Virus record (IMG/VR): IMGVR_UViG_3300030419_006954 | Span: 31,566-95,565 of that record | Reading direction: 5' to 3' (one strand) | From: a virus | DNA: 64,000 nt | Part shown: piece after piece, positions 16,260-25,192 of the stretch | Layout: each line of letters starts with the position of its first letter | How positions within the stretch are numbered: the first letter of the stretch is position 1 | Made by a program: the position numbers and the translations under genes | The notes under the pieces: model-generated | Database searches by the model: none | Seen by the model: only the letters and a program-made list of their open reading frames with translations | What the model was told of the DNA's origin: nothing

Positions 16260-16667
16260 ATGAAGTTTTTGCCTCTCGATACCTCCGATAAAAGTAAACA
16301 TCTTTTGCAACATTTTTTAGATAGTGCAGGAACATCTCTTGTTGGCTTTAGATATTACAATACCAGAGATTTTGATGTAATAAAAAATCATATTTTTTCA
16401 TTTCTTTTGTATGATGGAGAAAAATGTGTAGGTTACGGCCACTTAGACAGAGAAAAAGAAAAGGTATGGCTAGGTATTTGTGTCCGAGAAACTTGCACAG
16501 GATTAGGTTATGGCGACATAATTATGAAAAAATTAATTTCACTACACAGCGGAACCATTTTGCTAACCGTTGATTCCACAAACGAGGTAGCTATTAATCT
16601 ATATAAAAAGTATAATTTTGAAATAAACTCCGAAAGAAGAAATATTTATTTAATGAAAAGAAAATGA
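16260..16667 (+). CDS. GNAT-family N-acetyltransferase
   Basis: A 135-residue product. The core motif A reads 'VWLGICVRETCTGLGYGDIIMKKLI', matching the V-x-x-x-x-R/Q-x-x-G-x-G/A acetyl-CoA loop. The C-terminal 'AINLYKKYNFEI' is the standard GNAT motif B (A-x-x-L-Y-x-K-x-G-F). Overlap (ATGATA) with the DegT aminotransferase start suggests they act in sequence: the aminotransferase would make an amino sugar and this enzyme acetylate it. Substrate is inferred. Confidence 0.75.
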   Translation: MKFLPLDTSDKSKHLLQHFLDSAGTSLVGFRYYNTRDFDVIKNHIFSFLLYDGEKCVGYGHLDREKEKVWLGICVRETCTGLGYGDIIMKKLISLHSGTILLTVDSTNEVAINLYKKYNFEINSERRNIYLMKRK

Positions 16668-17758
16668 TACCTCTTTACCAGCCGTTTTTACCCCGAAAAA
16701 GCATAATATATGCAAACGAAGCCATCCGATCTAATTGGATTTCCTCGCTTGGCAAATATTCTTCGTTGGCGGCAGAAAAACTAGCAGAAATTCATGGTGT
16801 AAAGTTTTGCATTCTTACGAATAATGGCACAGCCGCTACACATTTGGTTGCTAAAAGTCTCAAGAAAAAATACCCCACCATTAAGAAAATATACGTTCCA
16901 TCTGCGTGTTATGTGGCAGCATACAATAGTTTACTTTATGACAAAATCGGGTGGGAAGTAGAAGCTGTAGATTTGTCTGAAGAAACCTGGAACTCAGATT
17001 TTAGCTGTATAAAACCAGAAAAAAATTCTGCATTAATGGTCGTCCATAACTTAGGAAACATTGTGGATGTTTTAAAACTAAAAGAAAAATTTAACATTCC
17101 TATTATAGAAGATAATTGTGAAGGTTTTTTTGGTGAATATGGGGGATATCCATCAGGCTCCAAGTCTCTAGCATCTTCTCTTTCTTTCTTTGGTAATAAA
17201 AATATAACTACTGGAGAAGGAGGGGCTTTTCTCACAAATGACGAGTCTATTTATAATTATTCTAACAAAATAAAAGGCCAAGGCCAAACATCAACCCGTT
17301 ACATCCACGATGAACTTGGCTATAATTACAGAATGACAAACGTTCAAGCCGCCATATTGCTCGGCCAACTTGAAGAGATAGACACTATAAAAGAAAAGAA
17401 GAAAAAAGTTTTTAATTATTTTAGGGAAAGATTAAGTCAGATTGAAGGCGTCACAAACCAAGCTATAGAAGCTAACACTAGCCATTCTATGTGGATGATA
17501 GGAGCGCGATTTAACCCAGAAAGATTTAATGTTTCTAAGCTAGAACAAGAATTGGGAGCCAATGGCATAGAGACCAGAAAAATGTTTTATCCTTATACTG
17601 CTCACAAACATTTAAAATTTAAAGGTGCCACCGACATAAGCTCTTTGATCAATTCTCAGGTTTTAATGTTGCCTTCTTATCCAGAACTGAAAAAATTAGA
17701 AATCGACAAAATTTCTTCGACAATAGAGAAGCATTCAAAAACTAAAAACACGAATTAG
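16664..17758 (+). CDS. DegT/DnrJ/EryC1-type sugar aminotransferase
   Basis: A 364-residue PLP enzyme. K179 in 'SFFGNKNITTGEGG' is the Schiff-base lysine, 'NNGTAATH' at ~53-60 binds the cofactor phosphate and 'IIEDNCEGF' supplies the D/E that contacts PLP. Family members turn 4-keto or 3-keto nucleotide sugars into amino sugars, as in GDP-perosamine synthase (PerA). Gmd in this island makes GDP-4-keto-6-deoxymannose, the PerA substrate, so an N-acetylated 4-amino-4,6-dideoxy sugar is a plausible product together with the GNAT gene just upstream. Confidence 0.82.
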   Translation: MIPLYQPFLPRKSIIYANEAIRSNWISSLGKYSSLAAEKLAEIHGVKFCILTNNGTAATHLVAKSLKKKYPTIKKIYVPSACYVAAYNSLLYDKIGWEVEAVDLSEETWNSDFSCIKPEKNSALMVVHNLGNIVDVLKLKEKFNIPIIEDNCEGFFGEYGGYPSGSKSLASSLSFFGNKNITTGEGGAFLTNDESIYNYSNKIKGQGQTSTRYIHDELGYNYRMTNVQAAILLGQLEEIDTIKEKKKKVFNYFRERLSQIEGVTNQAIEANTSHSMWMIGARFNPERFNVSKLEQELGANGIETRKMFYPYTAHKHLKFKGATDISSLINSQVLMLPSYPELKKLEIDKISSTIEKHSKTKNTN

Positions 17759-17763
17759 ACGTT

Positions 17764-18324
17764 ATGAAAACTCCAGCATTTTGGCCTGAAAAGGGCCACT
17801 TAAATTTAAATCAATACTATTATATCAAAACATTGGTAGAAGGTAAAAACATCGAATATGCTTTAGAAACAGGATTCCACACGGGTAGATCAGCCTTGTC
17901 TATTTTGAATAATTGCAAAAATTTAAAAAGGATGATTAGTATTGACAACAATTTTGTTCATGAAAGAAAAAAGCTTCTTGAAGAAAAATTTCCTCACTTT
18001 AAGGGGGTTGAATCCGATTCAAAATTAGCTTTAACGGAGGAGTTTTTTGAAACCAATTACCCCGAAGGAATAGACTATTGTTTGGTGGACGGCGATCACT
18101 CTTATTATGGATGCCTGAGTGATTTAAAATTAGTTTTGCCGCATATGAAAAACGGAGGTCTTATTGTCATAGACGACTATGAATCGGGGCCACCAGACGG
18201 ATGTCCTATACCAGAGGTTACAGCCGCATGTGATCATTTTTATGGAGAGAACGCCGACAAACTATCAAGAGAAAAATGGCACAAATCGGGCAAAGGATTT
18301 TGTGTATTCACAATTAAGGAATGA
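17764..18324 (+). CDS. Class I SAM-dependent methyltransferase (Methyltransf_24-like)
   Basis: The 186-residue product has motif I 'ALETGFHTGRSAL', 'MISIDNN' as the acidic end of strand beta-2, and 'IDYCLVDGDHSYYGCLSDL', which is the D-G-x-H-x-Y-x-x-x-x-x-D-L phrase typical of Methyltransf_24. It ends at a four-base overlap with the next gene. It probably methylates a sugar hydroxyl in the island glycan, but the acceptor cannot be read. Confidence 0.72.
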   Translation: MKTPAFWPEKGHLNLNQYYYIKTLVEGKNIEYALETGFHTGRSALSILNNCKNLKRMISIDNNFVHERKKLLEEKFPHFKGVESDSKLALTEEFFETNYPEGIDYCLVDGDHSYYGCLSDLKLVLPHMKNGGLIVIDDYESGPPDGCPIPEVTAACDHFYGENADKLSREKWHKSGKGFCVFTIKE

Positions 18325-19034
18325 AAAAACAAAAAGTTTTAATCATAGGGAACAAGCAATACTCTAATTTTAAATTAGACAATATTGTGGACACCTTTGA
18401 TGTAATTTACAGATTTAATCTTGCTTGGCCTAATAAAAACAACGGCACAAAATTCGGTAAGCTGGCAATGTGCGGTCACATATATCAGAATTTTATAGGG
18501 CAACCCGCCGCCAAAGAGCAAATAATGAAGAAATACGGCGAGTATGATCCTGTATATTTAAGCAATTGGTATGACTATTTTCAAGCGAATAAAGAAAACT
18601 TTGAGGAAATTTTTCATCAAAATGAAAACAATTGGGCACAATGGAACAAGATGCTTGGAACATATGGCAGTCCGCATAGATTTTCTAGAATGGCGACGAC
18701 GGGATATTCGACTATTTTCAGAAACTTATCGAATCCAGACAACAAAATTTATGTTTCTTGCTTTACCCTATGTAGCGACGAAACAAGAAAAACAGTAGGA
18801 ATGACGGATAAAATTGCGAAAAAGGAGAATGAAGGCGGCGGGTGTCATTCGTTTTCAGATGAAATAAAAATACTAAATTGGCTCCACAACAATAAAAAAA
18901 TTGACGCCTCTCTGTGTATGATTAATGACATTGAAAAGCTTGACTTTAAAATCAACAAAGACAGCATCGGTCCCTCTAAAGAAATAGTAGAGTTAATTAA
19001 AAAAACCCATAATCAAGATGGCGACACAAGGTAA
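18321..19034 (+). CDS. Possible sialyltransferase-like (GT29/GT42-like) protein
   Basis: The 237-residue product starts 'KVLIIGNKQYSNFKLDNIVDTFDVIYRFNLAWP', which resembles the L-sialylmotif opening of sialyltransferases (V-x-x-G-N-x...I-D-x-x-D-x-V-x-R-x-N). A later 'RMATTGYSTIFRNL' resembles the second motif (P-x-T-G-x-x-x). The match is by eye and partial. No CMP-sialic-acid synthesis genes are in the window, so another donor is possible. Overlaps the cupin gene by 17 bases. Confidence 0.45.
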   Translation: MKKQKVLIIGNKQYSNFKLDNIVDTFDVIYRFNLAWPNKNNGTKFGKLAMCGHIYQNFIGQPAAKEQIMKKYGEYDPVYLSNWYDYFQANKENFEEIFHQNENNWAQWNKMLGTYGSPHRFSRMATTGYSTIFRNLSNPDNKIYVSCFTLCSDETRKTVGMTDKIAKKENEGGGCHSFSDEIKILNWLHNNKKIDASLCMINDIEKLDFKINKDSIGPSKEIVELIKKTHNQDGDTR

Positions 19035-19365
19035 AATTTGGGGGAAAACCCAAGACATATTTAAAAACTCTAACTTTGAGCTTCACAGAATAGAAATCAA
19101 AAAAGGAGGTTATTGTTCTACGCATCAGCATGAACACAAATTTAATGCTTTCTATATTGAGAAAGGTAAACTAAAAATAACCATATACGAAACAGATTAT
19201 GATTTAGTAGATGAAACTATTGTGTCTACAGGCGAGCTAACAACAGCCAAACCTGGGGCGTATCATAAGTTTGAGGCTCTAGAAGATACAATTTGTTATG
19301 AACTTTATTGGGTAGAGTTAAACCACAACGATATAAAAAGAAAGGATGTCGGAGGGCGTAAATAA
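19018..19365 (+). CDS. Cupin-fold protein
   Basis: A 115-residue product. It has the first cupin motif 'GGYCSTHQHEHKFNAFYIEKG' (G-x5-H-x-H-x3,4-E-x6-G with His spacing slightly altered) and the second 'AKPGAYHKFEAL' (P-x-x-x-x-H). One small beta-barrel with a likely metal site. In glycan clusters such cupins are isomerases, epimerases or redox enzymes on nucleotide sugars, but no specific role can be assigned. It overlaps both neighbours. Confidence 0.7.
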   Translation: MATQGKIWGKTQDIFKNSNFELHRIEIKKGGYCSTHQHEHKFNAFYIEKGKLKITIYETDYDLVDETIVSTGELTTAKPGAYHKFEALEDTICYELYWVELNHNDIKRKDVGGRK

Positions 19366-20254
19366 AACTATGAAAAAAGGCATGAAGGACAATATAGAGC
19401 GGAAGCAGCCCTCTATAAACGAAGTCGTCATGCATGAAGGGTTTCCCTTGTTTAGCTTTTTAGAGCTGAATATTAATGAAATCTGCAACAGGAAGTGTCC
19501 CTTTTGTCCGCGATCCGATCCTAAAAGCTATCCCAATCAAAACATCCATATGGATATAGAGATAGCTCGAAACATAGCCCAACAACTTGAAAGTCTTAAT
19601 TTTACTGGAATTGTAAATATAAGCGGGACTGGGGAACCTTTACTAACTAGATATATTCCAGACATTGTAAAGGAATTTGGCGACAGAGGAATACATGTAG
19701 AAATAGTTACCAACGGAGATGTTCTCGCAAACAAAAAAAAGGGTCCACCGCTCATAGAAAAACTTTATAGCTCTGGCCTTAAACAGTTTGTGGTTAGTAT
19801 GTATGACGGCCCCGAACAAATTGATTTTTTTAATTCCTTGTTTTCCAGTTGTGGTATAGACAAAAGCCTTTATTCTTTAAGGGACAGGTGGTATGATGAG
19901 TCAGAGGATTATGGGTTATTATATACCAACAGAGCGGGGAATATAGGTTTTGAATTCTTGTCAGAAATAGCTAAAGCAAAACTTATAAAATCAGGAAAAT
20001 CTGCTTGCTTTTATACTCATTATGCTATGATGATTGACTGGAATGGGGACGCATTAATATGTTGTCAAGATATGTATAACAGAACCGTAAATTTTGGCAA
20101 TGTGATGACTAAACCCTTGATTGATATATGGATGGATGGCAAGCTCATGGAATTTAGAAATAAACTTAAAAACGGAGAGAGGTCTTTGTCTCCTTGCAGC
20201 AATTGCAATGCAAACGGTCAGATATTTGGAGCTAATCACGCATCAGCATGGTAG
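19346..20254 (+). CDS. Radical SAM enzyme with SPASM-type C-terminus
   Basis: The 302-residue product (ATG 19346; ATG 19370, after the cupin stop, is an alternative giving 294). C47-x3-C51-x2-C54 in 'EICNRKCPFCPR' binds the radical SAM [4Fe-4S] cluster. 'NISGTGEPLL' is the GGE-like SAM-binding segment. The C-terminal third has 'DALICCQDMYN' and 'CSNCNANG', cysteines expected for an auxiliary SPASM or twitch cluster. Such enzymes oxidise or rearrange peptides or aminosugars. It is directly followed by a PLP aminotransferase, so the pair may dehydrogenate and then aminate one substrate. Confidence 0.82.
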   Translation: MSEGVNKTMKKGMKDNIERKQPSINEVVMHEGFPLFSFLELNINEICNRKCPFCPRSDPKSYPNQNIHMDIEIARNIAQQLESLNFTGIVNISGTGEPLLTRYIPDIVKEFGDRGIHVEIVTNGDVLANKKKGPPLIEKLYSSGLKQFVVSMYDGPEQIDFFNSLFSSCGIDKSLYSLRDRWYDESEDYGLLYTNRAGNIGFEFLSEIAKAKLIKSGKSACFYTHYAMMIDWNGDALICCQDMYNRTVNFGNVMTKPLIDIWMDGKLMEFRNKLKNGERSLSPCSNCNANGQIFGANHASAW

Positions 20255-21405
20255 TAAAAAAAGCTCATAAATGCTTTATTGTGGATGAATATGGTGTCAA
20301 GTTTATAGACACTACAATGGGTTCAGGTTCACAGATAATAGGTCATAATAATCCTCTAATAAAAAAGATCGCTAGGCAGATTAATAAAGGGACAATATAT
20401 ACTATACCCAATCATCACACAGAGACTGTTAATCATTATCTAAAAGAGCATATAAATCCAGACTTAAGTGATAATTATATTTTTTGTAGCTCTGGCACAG
20501 AGGCTAATATGAGAGCCATAAGATTAGCTAGAGCACATACGGGTAAAAATATAATTGGCAGATTTCATGGTGGTTGGCATGGAGGTCTCGATGGGTTCTT
20601 ACAAGAGCACCCTGACAAAAATGGAGTGCCAGCAGATGTTAACAATCTTTTTAAAGTTTTACCATACAACGATGACAGTTGTTTTGATTTGATTACATCT
20701 GACATGGCCGCGATTATTATTGAGCCAGTGCAAGGATCTAACCCTAGATCTGATATAAAAAGTTTCTTACAAGCTTTAAAAAAACATTGTGAAGATAAAA
20801 ACGTCTTACTTATACTAGATGAGATAATGACGGGCTTTAGATTATCTGCAAAAGGTGGCGCTGGCATCTTTGATGTAAGACCTGATATAGTTACTTATGG
20901 AAAAGTTTTGGGTGGAGGATTCCCAATAGGCGCTGTTGGCGCTAAAGAAGAAATATTCCAGAGCAAAAATGTTTTTTTTGGTGGAACTTTTTCTGCCAAT
21001 CCATTGAGTATGTATGCAGCTAAACTTATATTAGAAACTATTATTAATAAAAAATACATCGACTATGACTATCTCAATGAGTCGGGCTTTCTTTTTAGAA
21101 ATGAATTAAATTATTTTTTTGATAATGAAAATTTAAATATTAGCGCGATTGGTTGCGGACCAATAAATCGTTTGATCTTTACCAATAAGTTCATAAAAAA
21201 TAGAAAAGATAGAGATCTTTTTGAAAATAGTAATGAACAAGTAGAGTTCTCTAGGTTATTAAAAAATCAAAAAGTTTTTGTAAATTCGAATGGGCTATAT
21301 CATTTTTCTATGGCCCACACACAAAAGATTATTCAGAATCTCATCACCATAATTAAAAGAGTATCAATGCAGGTAAGCGGCCATGAAAACAAGAAAGCAG
21401 TATAA
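20248..21405 (+). CDS. Class III PLP aminotransferase (HemL-like)
   Basis: A 385-residue product. 'FCSSGTEANMRAIRLAR' is the phosphate-binding loop of glutamate-1-semialdehyde-aminomutase-like enzymes. D191 in 'LILDEIMTGFR' pairs with the PLP nitrogen and K219 in 'TYGKVLGGGFPIGA' is the Schiff-base lysine. It is about 40 residues shorter than HemL. It overlaps the radical SAM stop by seven bases. A role in heme synthesis is unlikely in this setting; an amino-sugar or amino-acid-sugar step is more likely. The DNA here is notably AT-rich (about 30-32 % GC in two 60-base lines counted by hand). Confidence 0.82.
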   Translation: MVVKKAHKCFIVDEYGVKFIDTTMGSGSQIIGHNNPLIKKIARQINKGTIYTIPNHHTETVNHYLKEHINPDLSDNYIFCSSGTEANMRAIRLARAHTGKNIIGRFHGGWHGGLDGFLQEHPDKNGVPADVNNLFKVLPYNDDSCFDLITSDMAAIIIEPVQGSNPRSDIKSFLQALKKHCEDKNVLLILDEIMTGFRLSAKGGAGIFDVRPDIVTYGKVLGGGFPIGAVGAKEEIFQSKNVFFGGTFSANPLSMYAAKLILETIINKKYIDYDYLNESGFLFRNELNYFFDNENLNISAIGCGPINRLIFTNKFIKNRKDRDLFENSNEQVEFSRLLKNQKVFVNSNGLYHFSMAHTQKIIQNLITIIKRVSMQVSGHENKKAV

Positions 21406-22144
21406 TAACTCACTAGAATACAATGGACAGGCTTATGCTGATAAATTCGTTTTGAATTGCACAGACTTTAAGCGGGATGGTTATTTTTTAGAGCTAGGCT
21501 CTAGGGATGCCATTCAAAACAATAATTCTTATATCTTAGAGGAGAGCTTTGGGTGGATCGGGATAATGGTTGAGAGAGAGTCTGGATATGAATTAGAATA
21601 CGCAACCCATAGACCTAATAGTCTCGCGATTATAGAAGACGCAACTCAAATAGACTATAAAAAACTATTCAAGGATAACAATCTTCCTCTTAATTTAGAT
21701 TTTTTGCAATTAGATTTAGAGGTAAGGGACAACACATCCTTAGAGACCTTTTTAAAGATTAATAGTGAATTACTCGATGATTATAAATTCGCAGTAATAA
21801 CAATGGAGCATGATATTTATACGGAGCTGGAAACTGCCGCCGATATGAGGATTAAATCAAGAGAGATTTTAGAGAGTAGGGGTTATTATTGTGTTTTTAA
21901 AGATATTGTAGACTCTTCCCCACCAGAGTATATCTCTTGCCCCTACGAAGATTGGTGGGTTCATCCAGACCTAGTTAACATGAAATACATAAAATATCTC
22001 CTCAAAAAAAACCAAGACAAATATTTGACTGTAAATACCCCCACCCCGATAGAGGGAAATGCGTCTGCGCTTCATATTTGTTCCCATTGCGGCGTTTCAG
22101 GCACTCCTATTAAATGTTTTAAGGCTGCGGAGACAGAATATTAG
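21383..22144 (+). CDS. FkbM-type methyltransferase-like protein with C-terminal CxxC
   Basis: The 253-residue product has 'GYFLELGSRDAIQNNNSYILE' (motif I of FkbM-like proteins, where E-x-G-x-x-D-G is expected), 'MVERESGYE' after strand beta-2 and 'LDFLQLDLEV' as the post-motif. A short C-terminal tail holds 'HICSHCGVSGTPIKC', possibly a small metal site. FkbM enzymes O-methylate sugars or polyketides. Overlaps the upstream aminotransferase by 23 bases. Confidence 0.62.
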   Translation: MKTRKQYNNSLEYNGQAYADKFVLNCTDFKRDGYFLELGSRDAIQNNNSYILEESFGWIGIMVERESGYELEYATHRPNSLAIIEDATQIDYKKLFKDNNLPLNLDFLQLDLEVRDNTSLETFLKINSELLDDYKFAVITMEHDIYTELETAADMRIKSREILESRGYYCVFKDIVDSSPPEYISCPYEDWWVHPDLVNMKYIKYLLKKNQDKYLTVNTPTPIEGNASALHICSHCGVSGTPIKCFKAAETEY

Positions 22145-22155
22145 TATTAAGTAAA

Positions 22156-22941
22156 ATGAAATTAAAAATTTTTCCCAAAATTGATAATGCAGAAGTTCAG
22201 ACGGAACCTTTTGATCATGTGATTATAGATAATTTATTGCCCCAAGACTTCTACAAAGAGGTATCGGAAGAACTAGACGGGGCGAATCTTGACAACCATT
22301 GTGAAAAGGGAGATTACGGAACCAAAGGACGGTTTGGGGTGGACATAACAGATTATTCCGCTTGGAAGAATTCGGGATGTAAGAGTTCTACAACAATCCA
22401 TCAGAATAATTATAATTTAATATCGCAAAAACTTCCCAATGTTCATGTTTTTGTTAACTTTCTTTTGGAAAATGAAAAGAGTTTTTATTCTGCAATCGCC
22501 TCTAAATTCCCTACAGAAAGAATTACAGATGATTATTTTTTTCATTTACACCTAAATAAAGATAGCCTTGGGTATAAAATACCCCCACATGTCGATGGCA
22601 ATAATATTTTTACAATTTTATTTTATACCCCGCAAACGGATGTGAACAAAATGTTCGGGCTAGATTTATACGGAGAGGGCGGCGCAACACCAGTTTTAGT
22701 TGACCGACTTCATGAAGAGCGGCATAAAGGTCCAACTGAGAATCTGCAATTAGTTAAGCATGTCGATTTCCTACCTAATAGAATGCTGATCTTCGCCCCC
22801 TCATACGGTGGGGTCAGACCAGCTACTTGGCATGGCGTAAATCAACTATCTTATGAATTAACTGGGACAAGGAATTCTTTTCAGATGTTTTTTTATCCAA
22901 ACGAAAACACTGAAGGACACTGGCGAAATTCAAAAATTTAG
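22156..22941 (+). CDS. 2-oxoglutarate/Fe(II)-dependent oxygenase
   Basis: The 261-residue product has the facial triad H145-x-D147 in 'PPHVDGNNIF' and H226 in 'PATWHGVNQL', with an Arg about 13 residues further ('GTRNSF') to bind the 2OG carboxylate. The double-stranded beta-helix fold is implied by the spacing. It likely hydroxylates a sugar, lipid or protein side chain. Large marine phages often carry such enzymes with unknown targets. Gaps to its neighbours are 11 and 3 bases, so it is in the operon. Confidence 0.8.
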   Translation: MKLKIFPKIDNAEVQTEPFDHVIIDNLLPQDFYKEVSEELDGANLDNHCEKGDYGTKGRFGVDITDYSAWKNSGCKSSTTIHQNNYNLISQKLPNVHVFVNFLLENEKSFYSAIASKFPTERITDDYFFHLHLNKDSLGYKIPPHVDGNNIFTILFYTPQTDVNKMFGLDLYGEGGATPVLVDRLHEERHKGPTENLQLVKHVDFLPNRMLIFAPSYGGVRPATWHGVNQLSYELTGTRNSFQMFFYPNENTEGHWRNSKI

Positions 22942-22944
22942 AAA

Positions 22945-23880
22945 ATGTTAAATTTAAATATAGAAAATAACCCCTCTTTCTATCGTGACTACAGGGAAGG
23001 TTTGCAATATTTGCGAGACCTAGACGAAAGCGAATATGAATATCCTGAACACCAAACGATATTCCATGTGTATTCTGAATTTAAAAACCCCGAAGAGCTT
23101 ATGGCTCTTAAGTCCTATTTGGCTACGCAAAATTTAGAAAAAACAAAACTAATTGTATGGTCTGATTATGACATATCAAGTCAGGAAAACATACAACCTT
23201 ATAAAGATTTAGTATATTTTAGAGTTTATAGAGCAGAAGAACTAGCCAAGGACACACCTCTTGAAAATTCTAAAATTTCAGCTTACGATTTTCCAGATGG
23301 TGATCTTAACCACTGGATGCGTAGCGGGATAATGAGATTTCTGGTTCTTTATAAATTCGGCGGGATTTATTACGACATGGATACAATTCTCTTAAGAGAT
23401 TTTAAGCCTATATTAAATCAAGACTTTGCCTATCAATGGGGAGGTTCCACAGATTTTCCCAAGGAAAGGAGAGACTTACCTGATTGTCATGGCCCATGTG
23501 CGGCTATTATGGGATGCAAATATAAAAGTGATTTTATTGAGGAGTGTATGCACAGATTGTTGGTAACCCCCCCTGTTGGTGGCACTTGCTATGACGAAGA
23601 CATGCTTTCTTATGTATACAGAGAGACTAAATTTACGGTATTCCCCTCTTCATTTTTTGACACCCAATGGCTTATGAGCAAAGTTAACATGGAAGATGCC
23701 GTTAAAGCAAATAAAGAAATGTTTGATGTGCCAGTAGAGGATAAAGCTTGGTTATTTCTAGAAGCATTTGCGTGGCACTGGCACAACAGCTCTAATAAAA
23801 ACAAAATCCCCGTTAAGGGTTCCAAATTTAATCTTCTAGAGGAGATAATCAACAAAAAACTAAAAGAGAGGGGTATTTAG
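22945..23880 (+). CDS. GT32-type glycosyltransferase (DXD sugar-binding)
   Basis: The 311-residue product contains 'RSGIMRFLVLYKFGGIYYDMDTILLR', the signature of the Gly_transf_sug / GT32 group (R-x-x-x-L-x-x-x-G-G-x-Y-x-D-x-D), where DMD binds metal and nucleotide sugar. 'IFHVYSEF' near the start and a late W-x-W-H (FAWHWHN) also fit. It probably adds mannose, galactose or another hexose to the glycan. Start ATG is three bases after the oxygenase stop. Confidence 0.8.
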   Translation: MLNLNIENNPSFYRDYREGLQYLRDLDESEYEYPEHQTIFHVYSEFKNPEELMALKSYLATQNLEKTKLIVWSDYDISSQENIQPYKDLVYFRVYRAEELAKDTPLENSKISAYDFPDGDLNHWMRSGIMRFLVLYKFGGIYYDMDTILLRDFKPILNQDFAYQWGGSTDFPKERRDLPDCHGPCAAIMGCKYKSDFIEECMHRLLVTPPVGGTCYDEDMLSYVYRETKFTVFPSSFFDTQWLMSKVNMEDAVKANKEMFDVPVEDKAWLFLEAFAWHWHNSSNKNKIPVKGSKFNLLEEIINKKLKERGI

Positions 23881-23882
23881 CG

Positions 23883-24782
23883 ATGTCAAAAAAAGCAATT
23901 ATTACTGGAGGCGCAGGTTTTATTGGATCTAATTTAGTAGATGCTTTACTTGATCTCGGTTATGAGGTTACTGTAATTGACAATCAATCTAGTGACGCTC
24001 ACGATAAATTTTATTGGAACCCTAAAGCAGATAATCATATTTTAGATATATGTGATTATGATAGCATAAGGCCATTATTTAATGATATTGATTTGGTATT
24101 TCACGTTGCTGCTGAAGCTAGAATACAGCCTACTTTAGAGAACCCTATTTTGGCTGCGAAAAGCAATTTCTTAGGGACATGCATTGTTCTTCAATGCTCA
24201 AAAGAAGCGGCAGTCAAAAGAGTTATTTATAGCTCCACATCGTCTGCTTATGGGTTGTCTAACGAAACCCCGAACATAGAGACTATGCAGAAAGACTGCC
24301 TTAACCCATACTCTGTAACAAAAGTCGGAGGGGAGGAACTTTGTAAGATGTATACAGATTTATTTGGACTAGAAACAGTTTGTTTTAGATACTTTAATGT
24401 TTACGGAGAAAGACAACCGATTAAAGGGCAATATGCTCCCGTTATAGGTATCTTTCTTAGACAAAAATCTAACGGAGAACCTATGACAATTGTGGGAGAT
24501 GGCGAGCAAAGGAGGGACTTCACACATGTAAGTGATGTAGCGAAGGCGAATATTTTAGCTGGGGACTTATCCAATAAAAAAATTGTAGGAGAACTAATTA
24601 ATATCGGAAGTGGTAAAAACCATTCTATTTTAGAAATAAAAGATTTAATTAAAGGGGATCATGTCCACATTCCGCCGCGAAAGGGGGAGGCTAGAATTAC
24701 ATTAGCAGACAACACTAAAGCTAAAGAAATTTTAGGCTGGTCTCCCCAAATAGAACTGGAGGATTGGATCAAAATTAAATGA
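23883..24782 (+). CDS. NAD-dependent nucleotide-sugar epimerase/dehydratase (GalE-like)
   Basis: A 299-residue extended short-chain dehydrogenase. 'ITGGAGFIGSNLVDAL' is the GxxGxxG NAD loop, 'VIDNQSS' follows strand 2, 'SSTSSAYG' contains the catalytic Ser and 'NPYSVTKVGGE' the YxxxK pair. The C-terminal half fits UDP-sugar epimerases ('VYGERQP', 'RRDFTHVSDVAKAN', 'INIGSG'). Whether it makes UDP-galactose, UDP-GalNAc or another sugar is not decidable from these motifs. Overlaps the next gene by four bases. Confidence 0.85.
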   Translation: MSKKAIITGGAGFIGSNLVDALLDLGYEVTVIDNQSSDAHDKFYWNPKADNHILDICDYDSIRPLFNDIDLVFHVAAEARIQPTLENPILAAKSNFLGTCIVLQCSKEAAVKRVIYSSTSSAYGLSNETPNIETMQKDCLNPYSVTKVGGEELCKMYTDLFGLETVCFRYFNVYGERQPIKGQYAPVIGIFLRQKSNGEPMTIVGDGEQRRDFTHVSDVAKANILAGDLSNKKIVGELINIGSGKNHSILEIKDLIKGDHVHIPPRKGEARITLADNTKAKEILGWSPQIELEDWIKIK

Positions 24783-25192
24783 AAATTGGTTTTACCGCTG
24801 GGGCTTTTGACTTATTACATGCAGGGCATGTAATAATGCTTGAAGAATGTTCTTCCTTTTGTGATAAACTAATCGTAGGGCTACATGTTGACCCCTCCGT
24901 AGAACGGGATAGCAAAAACCCTCCCGTTCAGTCCATGGTAGAAAGATATATACAGTTAAAAGCTATAAAGTTTGTTGATGAAATAATTCCCTACCAAACA
25001 GAAAAAGATCTCGCGGATTTATTAAAATCTATTAAAATTGATATTCGTTTTGTAGGATCTGATTGGAAAGGTAAAAACTTTACAGCGAAGTCTTTATCCA
25101 CAAATGAAGGGAAGCATAAAATAATTTACAATACCCGAGATCACAGTTATTCTTCTTCAGAGTTGAGGCTTAGAATCAAAAAGAGCTTATGA
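24779..25192 (+). CDS. TagD-like nucleotidyltransferase (cytidylyltransferase)
   Basis: The 137-residue product has the HxGH motif in 'GAFDLLHAGHVIMLEEC' and 'LIVGLHVDPSVER', with 'VGSDWKGK' in the middle and 'RDHSYSSSELR' near the end, corresponding to the RTxGISTT/S nucleotide-contact region. This layout is closest to glycerol-3-phosphate cytidylyltransferase; a heptose or other polyol phosphate is also possible. It activates a substrate for transfer in the glycan pathway. Four-base overlaps on both sides. Confidence 0.75.
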   Translation: MKIGFTAGAFDLLHAGHVIMLEECSSFCDKLIVGLHVDPSVERDSKNPPVQSMVERYIQLKAIKFVDEIIPYQTEKDLADLLKSIKIDIRFVGSDWKGKNFTAKSLSTNEGKHKIIYNTRDHSYSSSELRLRIKKSL

